Source: Phycisphaerales bacterium (GTDB lineage Bacteria > Planctomycetota > Phycisphaerae > Phycisphaerales > UBA1924). From it: a stretch of 33,647 nt of DNA. Shown piece after piece: positions 16,444-26,727 of this stretch (position 1 is its first letter; each line of letters opens with the position of its first letter). The stretch covers positions 1 through 33,647 of the forward strand of contig JACVCK010000008.1 in the NCBI GenBank assembly GCA_016742055.1, in the 5' to 3' direction. Below the pieces are notes generated by a model. That model did no database searches. It saw only the letters and a list, made by a program, of their open reading frames with translations, and was not told the origin of the DNA. A program made the position numbers and the translations under genes.

Positions 16444-17193
16444 TTAGTTGAGAATGTCCGTCTCGATCAGGCCGTCGCGAAGCCGGACGACGCGCTCGCA
16501 GCGCTTGCCGATCGCCGGGTCGTGCGTGACCATGATGATGGTCATGCCCTGCGCGTGCAGGTCGTCGAAGATCTTGAGGATCGCCTGCCCCGTCGCGGAG
16601 TCGAGGTTCCCGGTGGGCTCGTCGGCCATGAGGATCACCGGCTCGGTGACCAGCGCCCGCGCGATCGCCGCACGCTGCTGCTGGCCGCCCGAAAGTTCCG
16701 AGGGCCGGTGGTGCACGCGGTCGCCCAGGCCCACCAGCGCCAGTTTCTCCATCGCGCGGCGCTCGCGCTCCGCCGGGCTCACGCCCTGGTAGAACAGCGG
16801 AACCTCGACGTTCTCCGCGATCGTCAACTGGCTGATGAGGTTGAACGCCTGGAAGATGAAGCCGATCTTCTTGCCCCGAAAGTGGGACAGGGCCTCGTCG
16901 TCCATGGTCGCGGCGTTCTGGCCATCGAGCAGGTACTTGCCCTCGGTCGGCCGGTCCAGGCACCCCAGCACGTTCATCATCGTGGACTTGCCCGAGCCCG
17001 AGGCGCCCATGATGGCCACGAGTTGGCCCTGCGGGATGCGCATGTCCACACCGCGGAGCGCCTCCACCAGCACCGACCCGTCCGGCTTGTAGTAGATCTT
17101 CCGGACCCCCTGCAGTTCGGCGACGACCGGGCGCGCGTCCCAATCCACGGGGTTGCGTCGGGCGGGTGCGGGCTGGACGTCGATCACGCTCAC
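16444..17193 (-). CDS. ABC transporter ATP-binding protein, LolD/MacB type
   Basis: The protein has 249 residues and all ATPase motifs: Walker A GASGSGKST, Q-loop FIFQAFNLI, signature LSGGQQQR, Walker B VILMADEPTGNLD and H-loop VTHD. The text MGASGSGKSTMMNVLGCLDRPTEG and EPTGNLDS is typical of the LolD/MacB/FtsE group, which drives lipoprotein release or extrusion of lipids, peptides or drugs. No permease is adjacent, so it must pair with one elsewhere; the substrate is unknown. It has an N-terminal extension of ~25 residues before the first strand. The start is a GTG at 17193 without Shine-Dalgarno, six bases after a TAGACT hexamer, suggesting a leaderless message. ruvC is downstream of it in the other direction of reading, 54 bases beyond its stop. 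Confidence 0.9.
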   Translation of the reverse strand: MSVIDVQPAPARRNPVDWDARPVVAELQGVRKIYYKPDGSVLVEALRGVDMRIPQGQLVAIMGASGSGKSTMMNVLGCLDRPTEGKYLLDGQNAATMDDEALSHFRGKKIGFIFQAFNLISQLTIAENVEVPLFYQGVSPAERERRAMEKLALVGLGDRVHHRPSELSGGQQQRAAIARALVTEPVILMADEPTGNLDSATGQAILKIFDDLHAQGMTIIMVTHDPAIGKRCERVVRLRDGLIETDILN

Positions 17194-17199
17194 CGCTGG

Positions 17200-17205
17200 A
17201 GTCTA
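17200..17205 (-). promoter_or_regulatory. Putative -10 element (TAGACT) of the ABC ATPase gene
   Basis: TAGACT on the minus strand is followed by CCAGCG and the GTG start. Identical to the hexamers before ruvB, greA and the DUF4442 gene. No -35 element recognised. Confidence 0.5.
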
Positions 17206-17263
17206 CCGCCCCCGGACGGCCCGGATGCCCCCCACGGGCCGGAAGCGCCGAGACGGGGCGGGT

Positions 17264-17614
17264 TCAGCGCTTGCGGTCCTCGATCTGGAGGGAGGCCAGG
17301 GCGCTGGCGGTGTCCGACGCGAAGCGGAACACCTTGTCCAGCCCGGTGACGAGCATGATCGACCAGACCTGATCGGAGACCGAGCACAGCCGCAGCGAGC
17401 GGTCGCACTCGTCCAGCCGCTTGCGCAGGCGGAGGAGTTGGGCGATGTTGGACGAGTTGAGGTACGTCACGCCCGAGAGGTTGAGCACCACGTGGGGCGA
17501 TTTCTCCGAGGGGATCGCGACCAGCCGGGCGTACACGCCGTTGAGTTCCTCGGAAAGGGCGGGCTCGTCGGCGAGTTCGGCGATGACAATGTCGTCGGAC
17601 CAGTTGCTGGCCAT
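17264..17614 (-). CDS. STAS-domain protein (anti-sigma factor antagonist-like)
   Basis: The protein has 116 residues and is one STAS domain. The key strand-turn is HVVLNLSGVTYLNSSNIAQLLRLRKRL, where the Ser of N-S-S is in the position phosphorylated in SpoIIAA/RsbV-type antagonists. LRLCSVSDQVWSIMLVTGLDKVFRF is the usual C-terminal half. Such proteins switch partner anti-sigma factors or scaffold signalling complexes; no kinase or anti-sigma partner is adjacent. GGGAG seven bases before the ATG at 17614 favours that start over one 13 codons upstream. A TAGTCT hexamer at 17644-17649 (minus) could be its -10. It sits between gyrA and the ABC ATPase gene. Confidence 0.88.
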   Translation of the reverse strand: MASNWSDDIVIAELADEPALSEELNGVYARLVAIPSEKSPHVVLNLSGVTYLNSSNIAQLLRLRKRLDECDRSLRLCSVSDQVWSIMLVTGLDKVFRFASDTASALASLQIEDRKR

Positions 17615-17680
17615 CGGGGGGCTCCCTGAGGGTGGGGAGGTGCAGACTAGCACGAAGCGGGACGCGGGGGCTGATGAAAC

Positions 17681-20398
<2,718 letters not shown>

Positions 20399-20439
20399 GC
20401 CTGGGGACGTCTCCGGTTGGGCCTTCGGAAGGGGCCCGA

Positions 20440-20445
20440 AGTATA
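20440..20445 (-). promoter_or_regulatory. Putative -10 element (TATACT) of gyrA
   Basis: A near-consensus -10 hexamer on the minus strand, 42 bases before the gyrA ATG. The leader between contains a weak hairpin. No good -35 hexamer at 16-18 bases. Confidence 0.45.
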
Positions 20446-20458
20446 GGTCCGAACCGCC

Positions 20459-21625
20459 TCACCAGGACGCCGGATCAGCCCCCATATGGCCCCGTTTCGC
20501 CGGGCCGAATAGACCCCGCACCAGGGGCGCCCCCAGCACGATCGCGCAACCCGGCGCCAGCCACACCCAACGCATCTCGATGAAGCCAAGCCAAAAGCAC
20601 GGCGCCGCCAACGCCAACGCCCCCAGCCACGTCGCCAGCCCCGAAGCCGACCGTCGCGGCGTCATCACGATCCACACGTACGCCGGGAACAGCAGCCCGT
20701 AGAAACCCATGAACAGCCGGTACACGTCCTCGGAACTCAGGCCCGGCGAAGCGAACCACGCGCTCTTTGGAACCAGCGCCGCGGCCAGTCCGATCAGGAT
20801 CGGCGTCCACAGCGTCCTGCGGTCCACCTCCCGCGCGTGCGCGCCGACGGTGAAGATCGACTGCAGCAGCATGTGCCCCAGCACGAAGGAACTCAGCGAC
20901 CGGCGCTCGATCGCCCCCCCGGCGTACAGCGCCGTCGCGACGATCATCACGAGAAACAGCGCCCCGAAGCCCAGCACGAACGCCGCGGAGCCCGTCGCGC
21001 CGGGCGTCTCCCGGCGCACGCGGTGGAACGTGGGATCGAGAAACGGGCACGCGCCAAAGCCCAGCGCCAGAACCGGCGTCAGCCACAGCAGGCCCGTCGG
21101 ATGGCTCCGGCCCCACATCTCCGGCAGAACGATCCCCCCGCGCCCCAGGAACAGCCACGTCCCCAGCAGCGTCGCCGAGCCCAGCCAGCACAGCGGCGCG
21201 AGCGCCGTCCACGCCCGGCTGCCCAGCGGTCGAAGCCCGAACGCGCCGACCGCCAGGATCAGCGCCGGCGCCGCCACGAGCAGGCCGCTCACCCACGACG
21301 CCAGCGGCCCCATCATCCACGTCACAAAGAACGCGTGGAACGCGATCGTCGCGAGCGAGAACGCCCGCATCGCACGCCCGTACCGAACGCTCAGCCGCTC
21401 GCTCGCGCCCGGCCGGCGCAGCGCCAGCCCCATGCCCGCCGCGCCAACCACGTTGGGGATCGCAAACGCGATGAACCCCATCCACCCAAACTCCCGGATC
21501 AGGATCACCGGCAGCCACATGCCGATGCACCACGTCCACGAGCAGGCCAAAAAGGCCCCACGCCCGACGGCGGTCGGCCAGTGGATGCGGTCAGAAACAG
21601 TGGCGAGGCCCGTCACGGGGGCCAT
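20459..21625 (-). CDS. Multi-pass membrane protein, function unknown
   Basis: The 388-residue protein is mostly hydrophobic, with about twelve predicted helices. Examples are GAFLACSWTWCIGMWLPVIL, FIAFAIPNVVGAAGMGLAL, LLWLTPVLALGFGACPFLD, AAFVLGFGALFLVMIVATALY and FMGFYGLLFPAYVWIVM. The broken helix near residues 45-60 (FAIPNVVGAAGMG) resembles the unwound first helix of APC-superfamily carriers, so a transporter fold is possible, but I do not recognise the family. I chose the ATG at 21625 (MAPVTGLATVSDR), just before the first helix; the much longer in-frame opening upstream is antisense to the next gene and not membrane-like. There is no clear Shine-Dalgarno. Its stop is about 60 bases upstream of the gyrA start in the same direction. 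Confidence 0.7.
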   Translation of the reverse strand: MAPVTGLATVSDRIHWPTAVGRGAFLACSWTWCIGMWLPVILIREFGWMGFIAFAIPNVVGAAGMGLALRRPGASERLSVRYGRAMRAFSLATIAFHAFFVTWMMGPLASWVSGLLVAAPALILAVGAFGLRPLGSRAWTALAPLCWLGSATLLGTWLFLGRGGIVLPEMWGRSHPTGLLWLTPVLALGFGACPFLDPTFHRVRRETPGATGSAAFVLGFGALFLVMIVATALYAGGAIERRSLSSFVLGHMLLQSIFTVGAHAREVDRRTLWTPILIGLAAALVPKSAWFASPGLSSEDVYRLFMGFYGLLFPAYVWIVMTPRRSASGLATWLGALALAAPCFWLGFIEMRWVWLAPGCAIVLGAPLVRGLFGPAKRGHMGADPASW

Positions 21626-21654
21626 TGTGCCAGCGGGCCGGCCGCGGCGCCCGG

Positions 21655-22332
21655 CTACTTGCGACGGCGGCGGGACTTCTTGTCCCGATGGTGGCTCTTG
21701 GGCGTCACGTGGAACGTGCACAGGCACGTCCCGACACGCCGCTCCTTCAACTCCCGGGTCGGCAACTGCTGCACGATCTCCAGGTCGATGTCGATGTTGA
21801 ATTCCTTGCCCTCGGCGAGGAATGCATCGATGTCCTGGCGGGGCGTGGCCTTGTAGATCGCCGGCCCGAAGCACGGGCGCAGGAACTTGTACTCGAGGTT
21901 CTTGCAGACCACCGTGTAGTCCCCGCCGCAGCGTCCGTAGACGTACATCCCCGCAGAGATCTCGCTGTTGCCCACGAGCGCGGCGCCGGCCATCGCGTTG
22001 TACCAGTTGCGGTTGGCCCGGCGGAACGGCAGCACCGCCGTGAACTTGCTCGAATCCACGCGCTTGATCTTGATGCCGGACCGGAACGCGTACGGCAGCC
22101 AGATCATCGACGCGATCCGGCGCACAAAGTTGTTGCTCGCCGTCAAACGGCTCACCCACGCCTCGAAACGGTCCATCCACGGCTTGCGGACGTGCAACTG
22201 ACGCGTCTCCACGTGCCGACGCGGACGCGCCGCGGCGCCGTTCTGCGACGCGGGCGCCGACGGCGCGGCGGCCACGGCCACACCGCCGCCGATGGAGCCG
22301 GAACCCTCGTTGTCGTGGTGACGCTCGTTCAA
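21655..22332 (-). CDS. DUF4442-like hotdog-fold protein (possible acyl-CoA thioesterase)
   Basis: The protein has 225 residues. The core reads WLPYAFRSGIKIKRVDSSKFTAVLPFRRANRNWYNAMAGAALVGNSEISAG, then GGDYTVVCKNLEYKFLRPCFGP. This is the DUF4442 hotdog pattern: a 'lP-x-R-x-N-R-N' strand, a G-A central helix and a 'D-y-x-v-x-x-k-x-l-e-y-x-f-l-r-P' strand. Hotdog proteins of this type are thought to act on acyl thioesters; the substrate here is unknown. The N-terminal ~50 residues are Ala/Gly-rich and the C-terminus is very basic (KSHHRDKKSRRRRK). The start used is a TTG at 22332; no ATG is in frame before residue ~53, so the exact start is uncertain. A TAGACT hexamer lies about 54 bases upstream. 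Confidence 0.75.
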   Translation of the reverse strand: MNERHHDNEGSGSIGGGVAVAAAPSAPASQNGAAARPRRHVETRQLHVRKPWMDRFEAWVSRLTASNNFVRRIASMIWLPYAFRSGIKIKRVDSSKFTAVLPFRRANRNWYNAMAGAALVGNSEISAGMYVYGRCGGDYTVVCKNLEYKFLRPCFGPAIYKATPRQDIDAFLAEGKEFNIDIDLEIVQQLPTRELKERRVGTCLCTFHVTPKSHHRDKKSRRRRK

Positions 22333-22386
22333 CGCTCTGGAACCGCCGTGGGTGCGGGGACATCGGCCGGATCGGCCGCGCCGCCG

Positions 22387-22392
22387 AGTCTA
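22387..22392 (-). promoter_or_regulatory. Putative -10 element (TAGACT) upstream of the DUF4442-like gene
   Basis: Minus-strand TAGACT, the same hexamer as at ruvB, greA and the ABC ATPase gene. Here it would give a leader of about 45 bases, not a leaderless message. The only support is its sequence and position. Confidence 0.3.
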
Positions 22393-22435
22393 GCCAACCC
22401 GGGCGCCCGCCGCCTACCCCCGCGCCGATGACCCC

Positions 22436-23359
22436 TTACAGGGCGTGCGGACGCCAGACACCGGGTTTCCCCGGCTCCGCCACCACACGCACCAGAGGGG
22501 TGTCGGGCTCGTGGTCGATCGCCAGGATCCACCCTTCGCTCGCCGCGGCCTCAAGGTACTTGTGGCGCATCAGCCCGCTCACGTAGGGCTCCACGTCATA
22601 GGCCATGTTGTACGGCCCGCCCAGGTGGTGAACAGTCGGCATCACGTCCGGCGTAAAGACGACTGTCTCGCCCCCGATCGCCCGGACGCGAACCGCCTGC
22701 TGGCCCCAGGTGTGCCCGGGAACCCGGAAGACGTCGATCCCCGGCAGGACCTCCACGAAGTCGAAGAACGTCCCCGCGCCCGCCGGGCTCGGCTCGGGGG
22801 CGCGTCCGGGCCCGTGCAGCAGCAGCGGCGGCGCCGATTCCACCAGGTGCAGGCGCTCGGCGACCTCCGACGTCAGGTGCTCACGCAGGTACGTCCGCGT
22901 CATCGACGACCGATTCGCCAGGGCGTCGTCCCACTCCTGCTGCTGGGAGACGATCCGGGCATTGGGGAACGTCAGGCGCGGCCCGTCGGGCTCGCCCGCC
23001 CGCGGAAGCCGGGTCAGGCCGCCGGCGTGGTCGAAGTGCAGGTGCGTGACGATGACGTCGCTGACGTCCTCCGGGCGGCAGTCCGCCTCGTGCAGGGCGT
23101 CGAGGATGGACCGGTCCTCCATCGCGTAGATATCCCGCTCCTTGGGCCCGAACTTGTCGCCGTTGCCCACCTCGACGACCACGACGCGCCCCTCGCGCTC
23201 CAGCAGCAGCGCGTTGGTCTGCAGACGGATGCGGTTCTTCTCGTCCGGATTCGCCGCCTTGGCCCACAGGGCCTTGGGCACGATGCCGAACATCGATCCG
23301 CCGTCGAGCCGGAACTCGCCGCAGCGGAGCAATTTCCAGTTCCATCCGGGATTCGCCAT
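22436..23359 (-). CDS. Metallo-beta-lactamase-fold hydrolase, lactonase-like
   Basis: The protein has 307 residues and a complete set of metal-binding motifs: VIVTHLHFDHAGGL (HxHxDH), VPGHTWGQ (next His), VVFTPDVMPT (bridging Asp) and AIDHEPDTP (last His). The opening FRLDGGSMFGIVPKALWAKA and NALLLEREGRVVVVEVGNG are typical of the branch that includes N-acyl-homoserine lactonases and related hydrolases. The substrate cannot be told from sequence. No signal peptide, so cytoplasmic. The ATG at 23359 has no Shine-Dalgarno and lies six bases after TACCCT. It is divergent from ruvB across only 59 bases. Confidence 0.85.
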   Translation of the reverse strand: MANPGWNWKLLRCGEFRLDGGSMFGIVPKALWAKAANPDEKNRIRLQTNALLLEREGRVVVVEVGNGDKFGPKERDIYAMEDRSILDALHEADCRPEDVSDVIVTHLHFDHAGGLTRLPRAGEPDGPRLTFPNARIVSQQQEWDDALANRSSMTRTYLREHLTSEVAERLHLVESAPPLLLHGPGRAPEPSPAGAGTFFDFVEVLPGIDVFRVPGHTWGQQAVRVRAIGGETVVFTPDVMPTVHHLGGPYNMAYDVEPYVSGLMRHKYLEAAASEGWILAIDHEPDTPLVRVVAEPGKPGVWRPHAL

Positions 23360-23365
23360 GCGCGA

Positions 23366-23371
23366 AGGGTA
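23366..23371 (-). promoter_or_regulatory. Putative -10 element (TACCCT) of the lactonase-like gene
   Basis: TACCCT on the minus strand, then TCGCGC and the ATG. Same hexamer and same spacing as before the M61-like gene at 293-298. Confidence 0.4.
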
Positions 23372-23404
23372 GCGCCGGGCCGGGTGTCGGCGGGTCGGCG
23401 GGGT

Positions 23405-23410
23405 TAGACT
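23405..23410 (+). promoter_or_regulatory. Putative -10 element (TAGACT) of ruvB
   Basis: TAGACT is followed by GTCCCGAA and the GTG start. No Shine-Dalgarno. The string TAGACTGTCCC nearly repeats TAAACTGTCCC in front of coaD. Confidence 0.5.
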
Positions 23411-23418
23411 GTCCCGAA

Positions 23419-24459
23419 GTGGCGACGACGCGCGTCATCTCGAGCCAGTCGCAGAGCCCCGAGGACGACCGGGCGAACTGGTCGCTCCGCCCCGCGCGGC
23501 TCCAGGAGTACGTCGGGCAGACCGAACTGATCGAACGGGTGAGGATCGCCGTCGAGGCCGCCCGATCCCGCTCCGAACCCGCCGAGCACATCCTCCTGCA
23601 CGGCCCGCCGGGATTGGGCAAGACCACCCTCGCCCACGTCATCGCCGCCGAGATGAGCAGCCGCATCTACACCTGCTCCGGCGCGGCGCTCACCAAGGCC
23701 ACCGACCTGGTCGGCGCCCTCACGCGCCTGCAGCCCGGCGACGTGCTGTTCATCGACGAGATCCACCGCCTGCCCGCCGCTGTGGAGGAGTTCATCTACC
23801 CCGCGATGGAGGACTTCCGCATCGACGTGACCGTCGAAGCCGGCATGAACGCCCGCGCCGTCTCGCTCACGCTCAAGCCCTTCACCCTCATCGGCGCCAC
23901 CACGCGCGCGGGCATGCTCTCATCGCCCTTGCGCAGCCGGTTCGGCATCGCGCACCACCTCCGCCACTACTCGCTCGAGGAACTCATCGTCATCCTCCGG
24001 CGCAGCGCGTCCCTCCTGGGGCTCGAAGCCGTCCCGGAGTCGGCGCTCGCCGCCATCGCCGCCCGCAGCCGCGGCGCCCCGCGCGTCGCCAACCGCCTCC
24101 TGCGCCGCGTCCGCGACTACGCGCAGGTCCGCGCCGGCGGCGCAGTCTCCACGCGAGTGATCGACGAGGCGCTCGCGCTCGAGGGCGTGGACGACCTGGG
24201 GCTCGACGAACTCGACCGCGCGTACATGCGCACCATCGGCACGACCTACAAGGGCGGGCCCGTAGGCCTCGAAGCCGTCGCCGCCACCATGAACGACGAC
24301 GCCGGCACCCTCGAGGACGTGGTCGAGCCCTTCCTCCTGCAGATCGGCTTCGTCGCCCGAACGCGCCAGGGCCGCCGCCTGACCGAGGCCGGCGCGCGGC
24401 GGATCGGCGTCCCCGCCCCGGCGACGCCCGAGCCCTCGCTGCAGTTCCCAGAGGACTGA
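23419..24459 (+). CDS. ruvB: Holliday junction branch migration ATPase RuvB
   Basis: RuvB forms the hexameric motor that pulls DNA through the RuvA-bound junction. The 346-residue protein has LRPARLQEYVGQ, Walker A HGPPGLGKTTLA, Walker B VLFIDEIHRLP and sensor 1 FTLIGATTRAGMLSSPLRSRFG with the arginine finger. The C-terminal winged helix contains TIGTTYKGGPVGLEA and EPFLLQIGFVARTRQGR. All are canonical. It starts with GTG eight bases after a TAGACT hexamer and has no Shine-Dalgarno. The stop codon overlaps the next start (TGATG), so the glycosyltransferase downstream is coupled to it. ruvA is not adjacent, which is unusual since ruvAB are often together. Confidence 0.97.
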   Translation: MATTRVISSQSQSPEDDRANWSLRPARLQEYVGQTELIERVRIAVEAARSRSEPAEHILLHGPPGLGKTTLAHVIAAEMSSRIYTCSGAALTKATDLVGALTRLQPGDVLFIDEIHRLPAAVEEFIYPAMEDFRIDVTVEAGMNARAVSLTLKPFTLIGATTRAGMLSSPLRSRFGIAHHLRHYSLEELIVILRRSASLLGLEAVPESALAAIAARSRGAPRVANRLLRRVRDYAQVRAGGAVSTRVIDEALALEGVDDLGLDELDRAYMRTIGTTYKGGPVGLEAVAATMNDDAGTLEDVVEPFLLQIGFVARTRQGRRLTEAGARRIGVPAPATPEPSLQFPED

Positions 24460-26024
24460 TGCAGAGCCCCGCAACCAGCCCCCCCGACGCCGCCTCCCCC
24501 GCGCCCCCGGCGCCGCAGACGGCGCCAGCGCCGGCCGTCCGTTGGGCCGTCGCCCTCGCCATCCTGTTCGCCGGTTGGGCGCTGATCGCTCTGGCGCGCT
24601 ACACCGCGCCGCCCGACCTCCTCGACAACGACCAATGGCTCACCGCCTCGTACACGGTGGACATCGCCGCCAACGGCGAGTGGATCGCCCAGCGCGACCC
24701 GTTCGGTCGCCCTGCCACCAAGCCGCCCCTGCACCCGTGGCTCGCCGCAGCGATCTCCGCGCCCGCGGGGCGCGTGACATGGCTGACCGCCGGCCTTCCC
24801 GCGGCGCTGGCGACGCTGGCGACGGCGCTGCTCGCCGGCTGCGCCGCGCGCCGCTGGTTCGGCCCTGCGGCAGGTCTATTCGCCGGCGCCGCGACGCTCG
24901 CCTCGCCCGTCGCCGTGAAGCACCTCTGGCTCGTGCGCCCCGACGCGGTCTTCATGCTCGCGGTGTTCGTCGGCGCGCTGCTCACATGGCGGGCGTGGGA
25001 CCGAGGGCGCGGATGGCTCTGGGTCTGGCTCGCCGCCGCCGTCGTCACTCTCGCCAAGACGCCCTTCGGCATCCCGCTGATGTTCGCGGGCCTGCTCGCG
25101 GCCCCGCTGACCCGCGCGCCCAAGCCCGAGGCGCCCGCCCACTCCACGCCCCCGCGCCGCTTCGACACCTTGGGCCACCTCGTGGGCTTCTCGCTCTTCG
25201 TGCTGATCGTCGCCGGCTGGTTCCTCGCCGCCCGCTGGCGGCTGGGCGACGCGTTCACACAGACGGCGCTGGGCGACGAACTGACCCGCCACGCGCTTGG
25301 GGCCCGCAGCGATGAGTATCTGGGCAAGGGCTTCCTCCGAGCGCCGTGGTACCTGCTCGCCCGGCTGGCGCCCTGGAGCGCGCTGGCGTGCGTGGCGATG
25401 TGGCGCCTCTGGGCGAGCCCCGCTGCGGACCTGCGCACGCGCCGTCTGGAGCGCTTCCTGTTCTGCGCCGTCGTCGGCGGGCTCTTGGTCGTGTGCTTTG
25501 CCTCCCGCCCGCGCGCCGAGCACATCCTGCCCTTCGCCCCTTTCATCGCCATCCTTGCAGCGCGGGAGGTCGCCGCCTGGCCCCTGCTCGCGACGCGCCG
25601 TCGAGCGCTCACGGCCTGCGCCGCCGCGCTGGCCGTCGCCGCAGGCGCCGCCGTGGGGCAGTACCACATCGAACGGCGCGATCATCCCCACGTCGTCACA
25701 GGGCGCGCGCTGAGCGCGATCGGCGACGAACTACGGCCCCTGGTCCAGGCCGGCGCCGCGTTTGTGGACGTCGATGCGCCCTACGCCCTCCAGTTCGCGA
25801 TCGGCACGATGCAGGTGCACGGGACGCCGGAAGACGCCGCGGCGCTGCTCGCGGGCGAAGGCCCCGCGCTCGCGTTCGCATCCGCCGCGTCCACCGGCGA
25901 GATCGGCGCCATGACTGCTCAGGCCCCCGCGGAGATCGCCCGCTGGCCGACGCAGGGTGAGCCCGTGGTCGTCGTCCTCGCCAACCCGGCGGCCGTTCGG
26001 CTGCGGACCATCCACGGGCGCTAA
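24459..26024 (+). CDS. GT39/ArnT-like membrane glycosyltransferase
   Basis: The 521-residue protein has about ten transmembrane helices. After the first helix (VALAILFAGWALIALARYT) comes an acidic loop with DLLDNDQWLTASYT, then RPATKPPLHPWLAAAI. This 'acidic residue in the first loop ... K-P-P-L-x-x-W-L' pattern marks the GT-C glycosyltransferases of the ArnT / protein mannosyltransferase type, which use polyprenyl-phosphate sugars. Later, SRPRAEHILPFAPFIAILAAREVA fits the family helix before the soluble C-terminal part. The donor and acceptor are unknown; lipid A, a protein or a cell-surface glycan are possible. It begins in the ruvB stop codon. The N-terminus is Pro/Ala-rich for ~25 residues. 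Confidence 0.8.
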   Translation: MQSPATSPPDAASPAPPAPQTAPAPAVRWAVALAILFAGWALIALARYTAPPDLLDNDQWLTASYTVDIAANGEWIAQRDPFGRPATKPPLHPWLAAAISAPAGRVTWLTAGLPAALATLATALLAGCAARRWFGPAAGLFAGAATLASPVAVKHLWLVRPDAVFMLAVFVGALLTWRAWDRGRGWLWVWLAAAVVTLAKTPFGIPLMFAGLLAAPLTRAPKPEAPAHSTPPRRFDTLGHLVGFSLFVLIVAGWFLAARWRLGDAFTQTALGDELTRHALGARSDEYLGKGFLRAPWYLLARLAPWSALACVAMWRLWASPAADLRTRRLERFLFCAVVGGLLVVCFASRPRAEHILPFAPFIAILAAREVAAWPLLATRRRALTACAAALAVAAGAAVGQYHIERRDHPHVVTGRALSAIGDELRPLVQAGAAFVDVDAPYALQFAIGTMQVHGTPEDAAALLAGEGPALAFASAASTGEIGAMTAQAPAEIARWPTQGEPVVVVLANPAAVRLRTIHGR

Positions 26025-26069
26025 CGTTCTGCCCCGCCGCCGTGCGGCGCCAACGAAAGGAACGACCTC

Positions 26070-26648
26070 GTGAAACGACTGCTCATCATCGTGGCCGTCG
26101 GCCTCATGGCCGGCCCCGCCGTCGCGCAGGACCAGGAACCCGACGCTGCGGCGCTGATGGAGGCCTACGCCGCGGCGAGCCGTCCCGGCAAGCATCACCA
26201 GATGCTCCAGCCCTTGATCGGAACGTGGAAGACGACCACGCGCGCGTGGGTCGCGCCGGGCGCCGAGCCCATCGAAACGGGCGGAAAGGTCCAGAAGTCC
26301 TGGGACCTCGACAACCGCTTCATCCGCGAGGAACTTTCCGGCGAGACGCCGATGGGCCCGTACCACGGCGTGGGCTACCTCGGCTTCGACAACGCCACCA
26401 AGCAGTATCAGGGCGTCTGGCTGTCCTCGATGTCCACCGGGATGATCCACTACACCGGCACGATGAACGAGGACGGCACGAAACTCACCGCGCGGGGCCA
26501 GGAAGCCGACCCGAGCACGGGGATGATGCTGGACTTCGAGATGACCATCACGATGGACGGCCCCGACAAGCACACGCTCGAGTTCTGGTACCTGCTCCCG
26601 GAGAACCAGAAGATGAAGGCGTTCGAGATCGTCCACGAGCGGTCCTGA
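26070..26648 (+). CDS. Secreted DUF1579 protein
   Basis: The protein has 192 residues with a signal peptide (MKRLLIIVAVGLMAGPAVAQ). The mature part begins AALMEAYAAASRPGKHHQMLQPLIGTWKTTTRAWVAPGAEP, followed by DLDNRFIREELSG, GVGYLGFDNATKQYQGVWLSSMSTG and EFWYLLPENQKMKAFEIVHER. The 'H-x-x-L-x-x-L-x-G-T-W' start and 'G-y-D-N-x-x-x-k-Y-x-x-x-W-x-D/S' strand define DUF1579, a beta-barrel family of unknown function. The start is GTG with AAGGA about eight bases before it. It lies 45 bases after the glycosyltransferase gene and is convergent with the S9 peptidase gene. Confidence 0.88.
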   Translation: MKRLLIIVAVGLMAGPAVAQDQEPDAAALMEAYAAASRPGKHHQMLQPLIGTWKTTTRAWVAPGAEPIETGGKVQKSWDLDNRFIREELSGETPMGPYHGVGYLGFDNATKQYQGVWLSSMSTGMIHYTGTMNEDGTKLTARGQEADPSTGMMLDFEMTITMDGPDKHTLEFWYLLPENQKMKAFEIVHERS

Positions 26649-26668
26649 GCGGCGCCGCCGACGGCAAG

Positions 26669-26700
26669 AAAAAAGGCCCCGGACCAAGCGGTCCGGGGCC
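26669..26700 (-). terminator. Rho-independent terminator of the S9 peptidase gene
   Basis: A perfect 11-bp stem (GGCCCCGGACC at 26675-26685 with GGTCCGGGGCC at 26690-26700) surrounds an AAGC loop. On the minus strand it is followed by TTTTTT (26674-26669). It lies 27 bases past the S9 stop. On the plus side the stem has no U-tract, so it would stop the convergent DUF1579 transcript less efficiently. Confidence 0.93.
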
Positions 26701-26727
26701 TGCTGATGATCGTTCGGCGTCGGCGGC

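Noticed and set aside
20459-22363. N-terminal extension of the 12-helix membrane protein
   Set aside because: The extra ~246 codons are Arg/Pro-rich shadow of the DUF4442-like gene, and the membrane protein begins naturally at the ATG at 21625.
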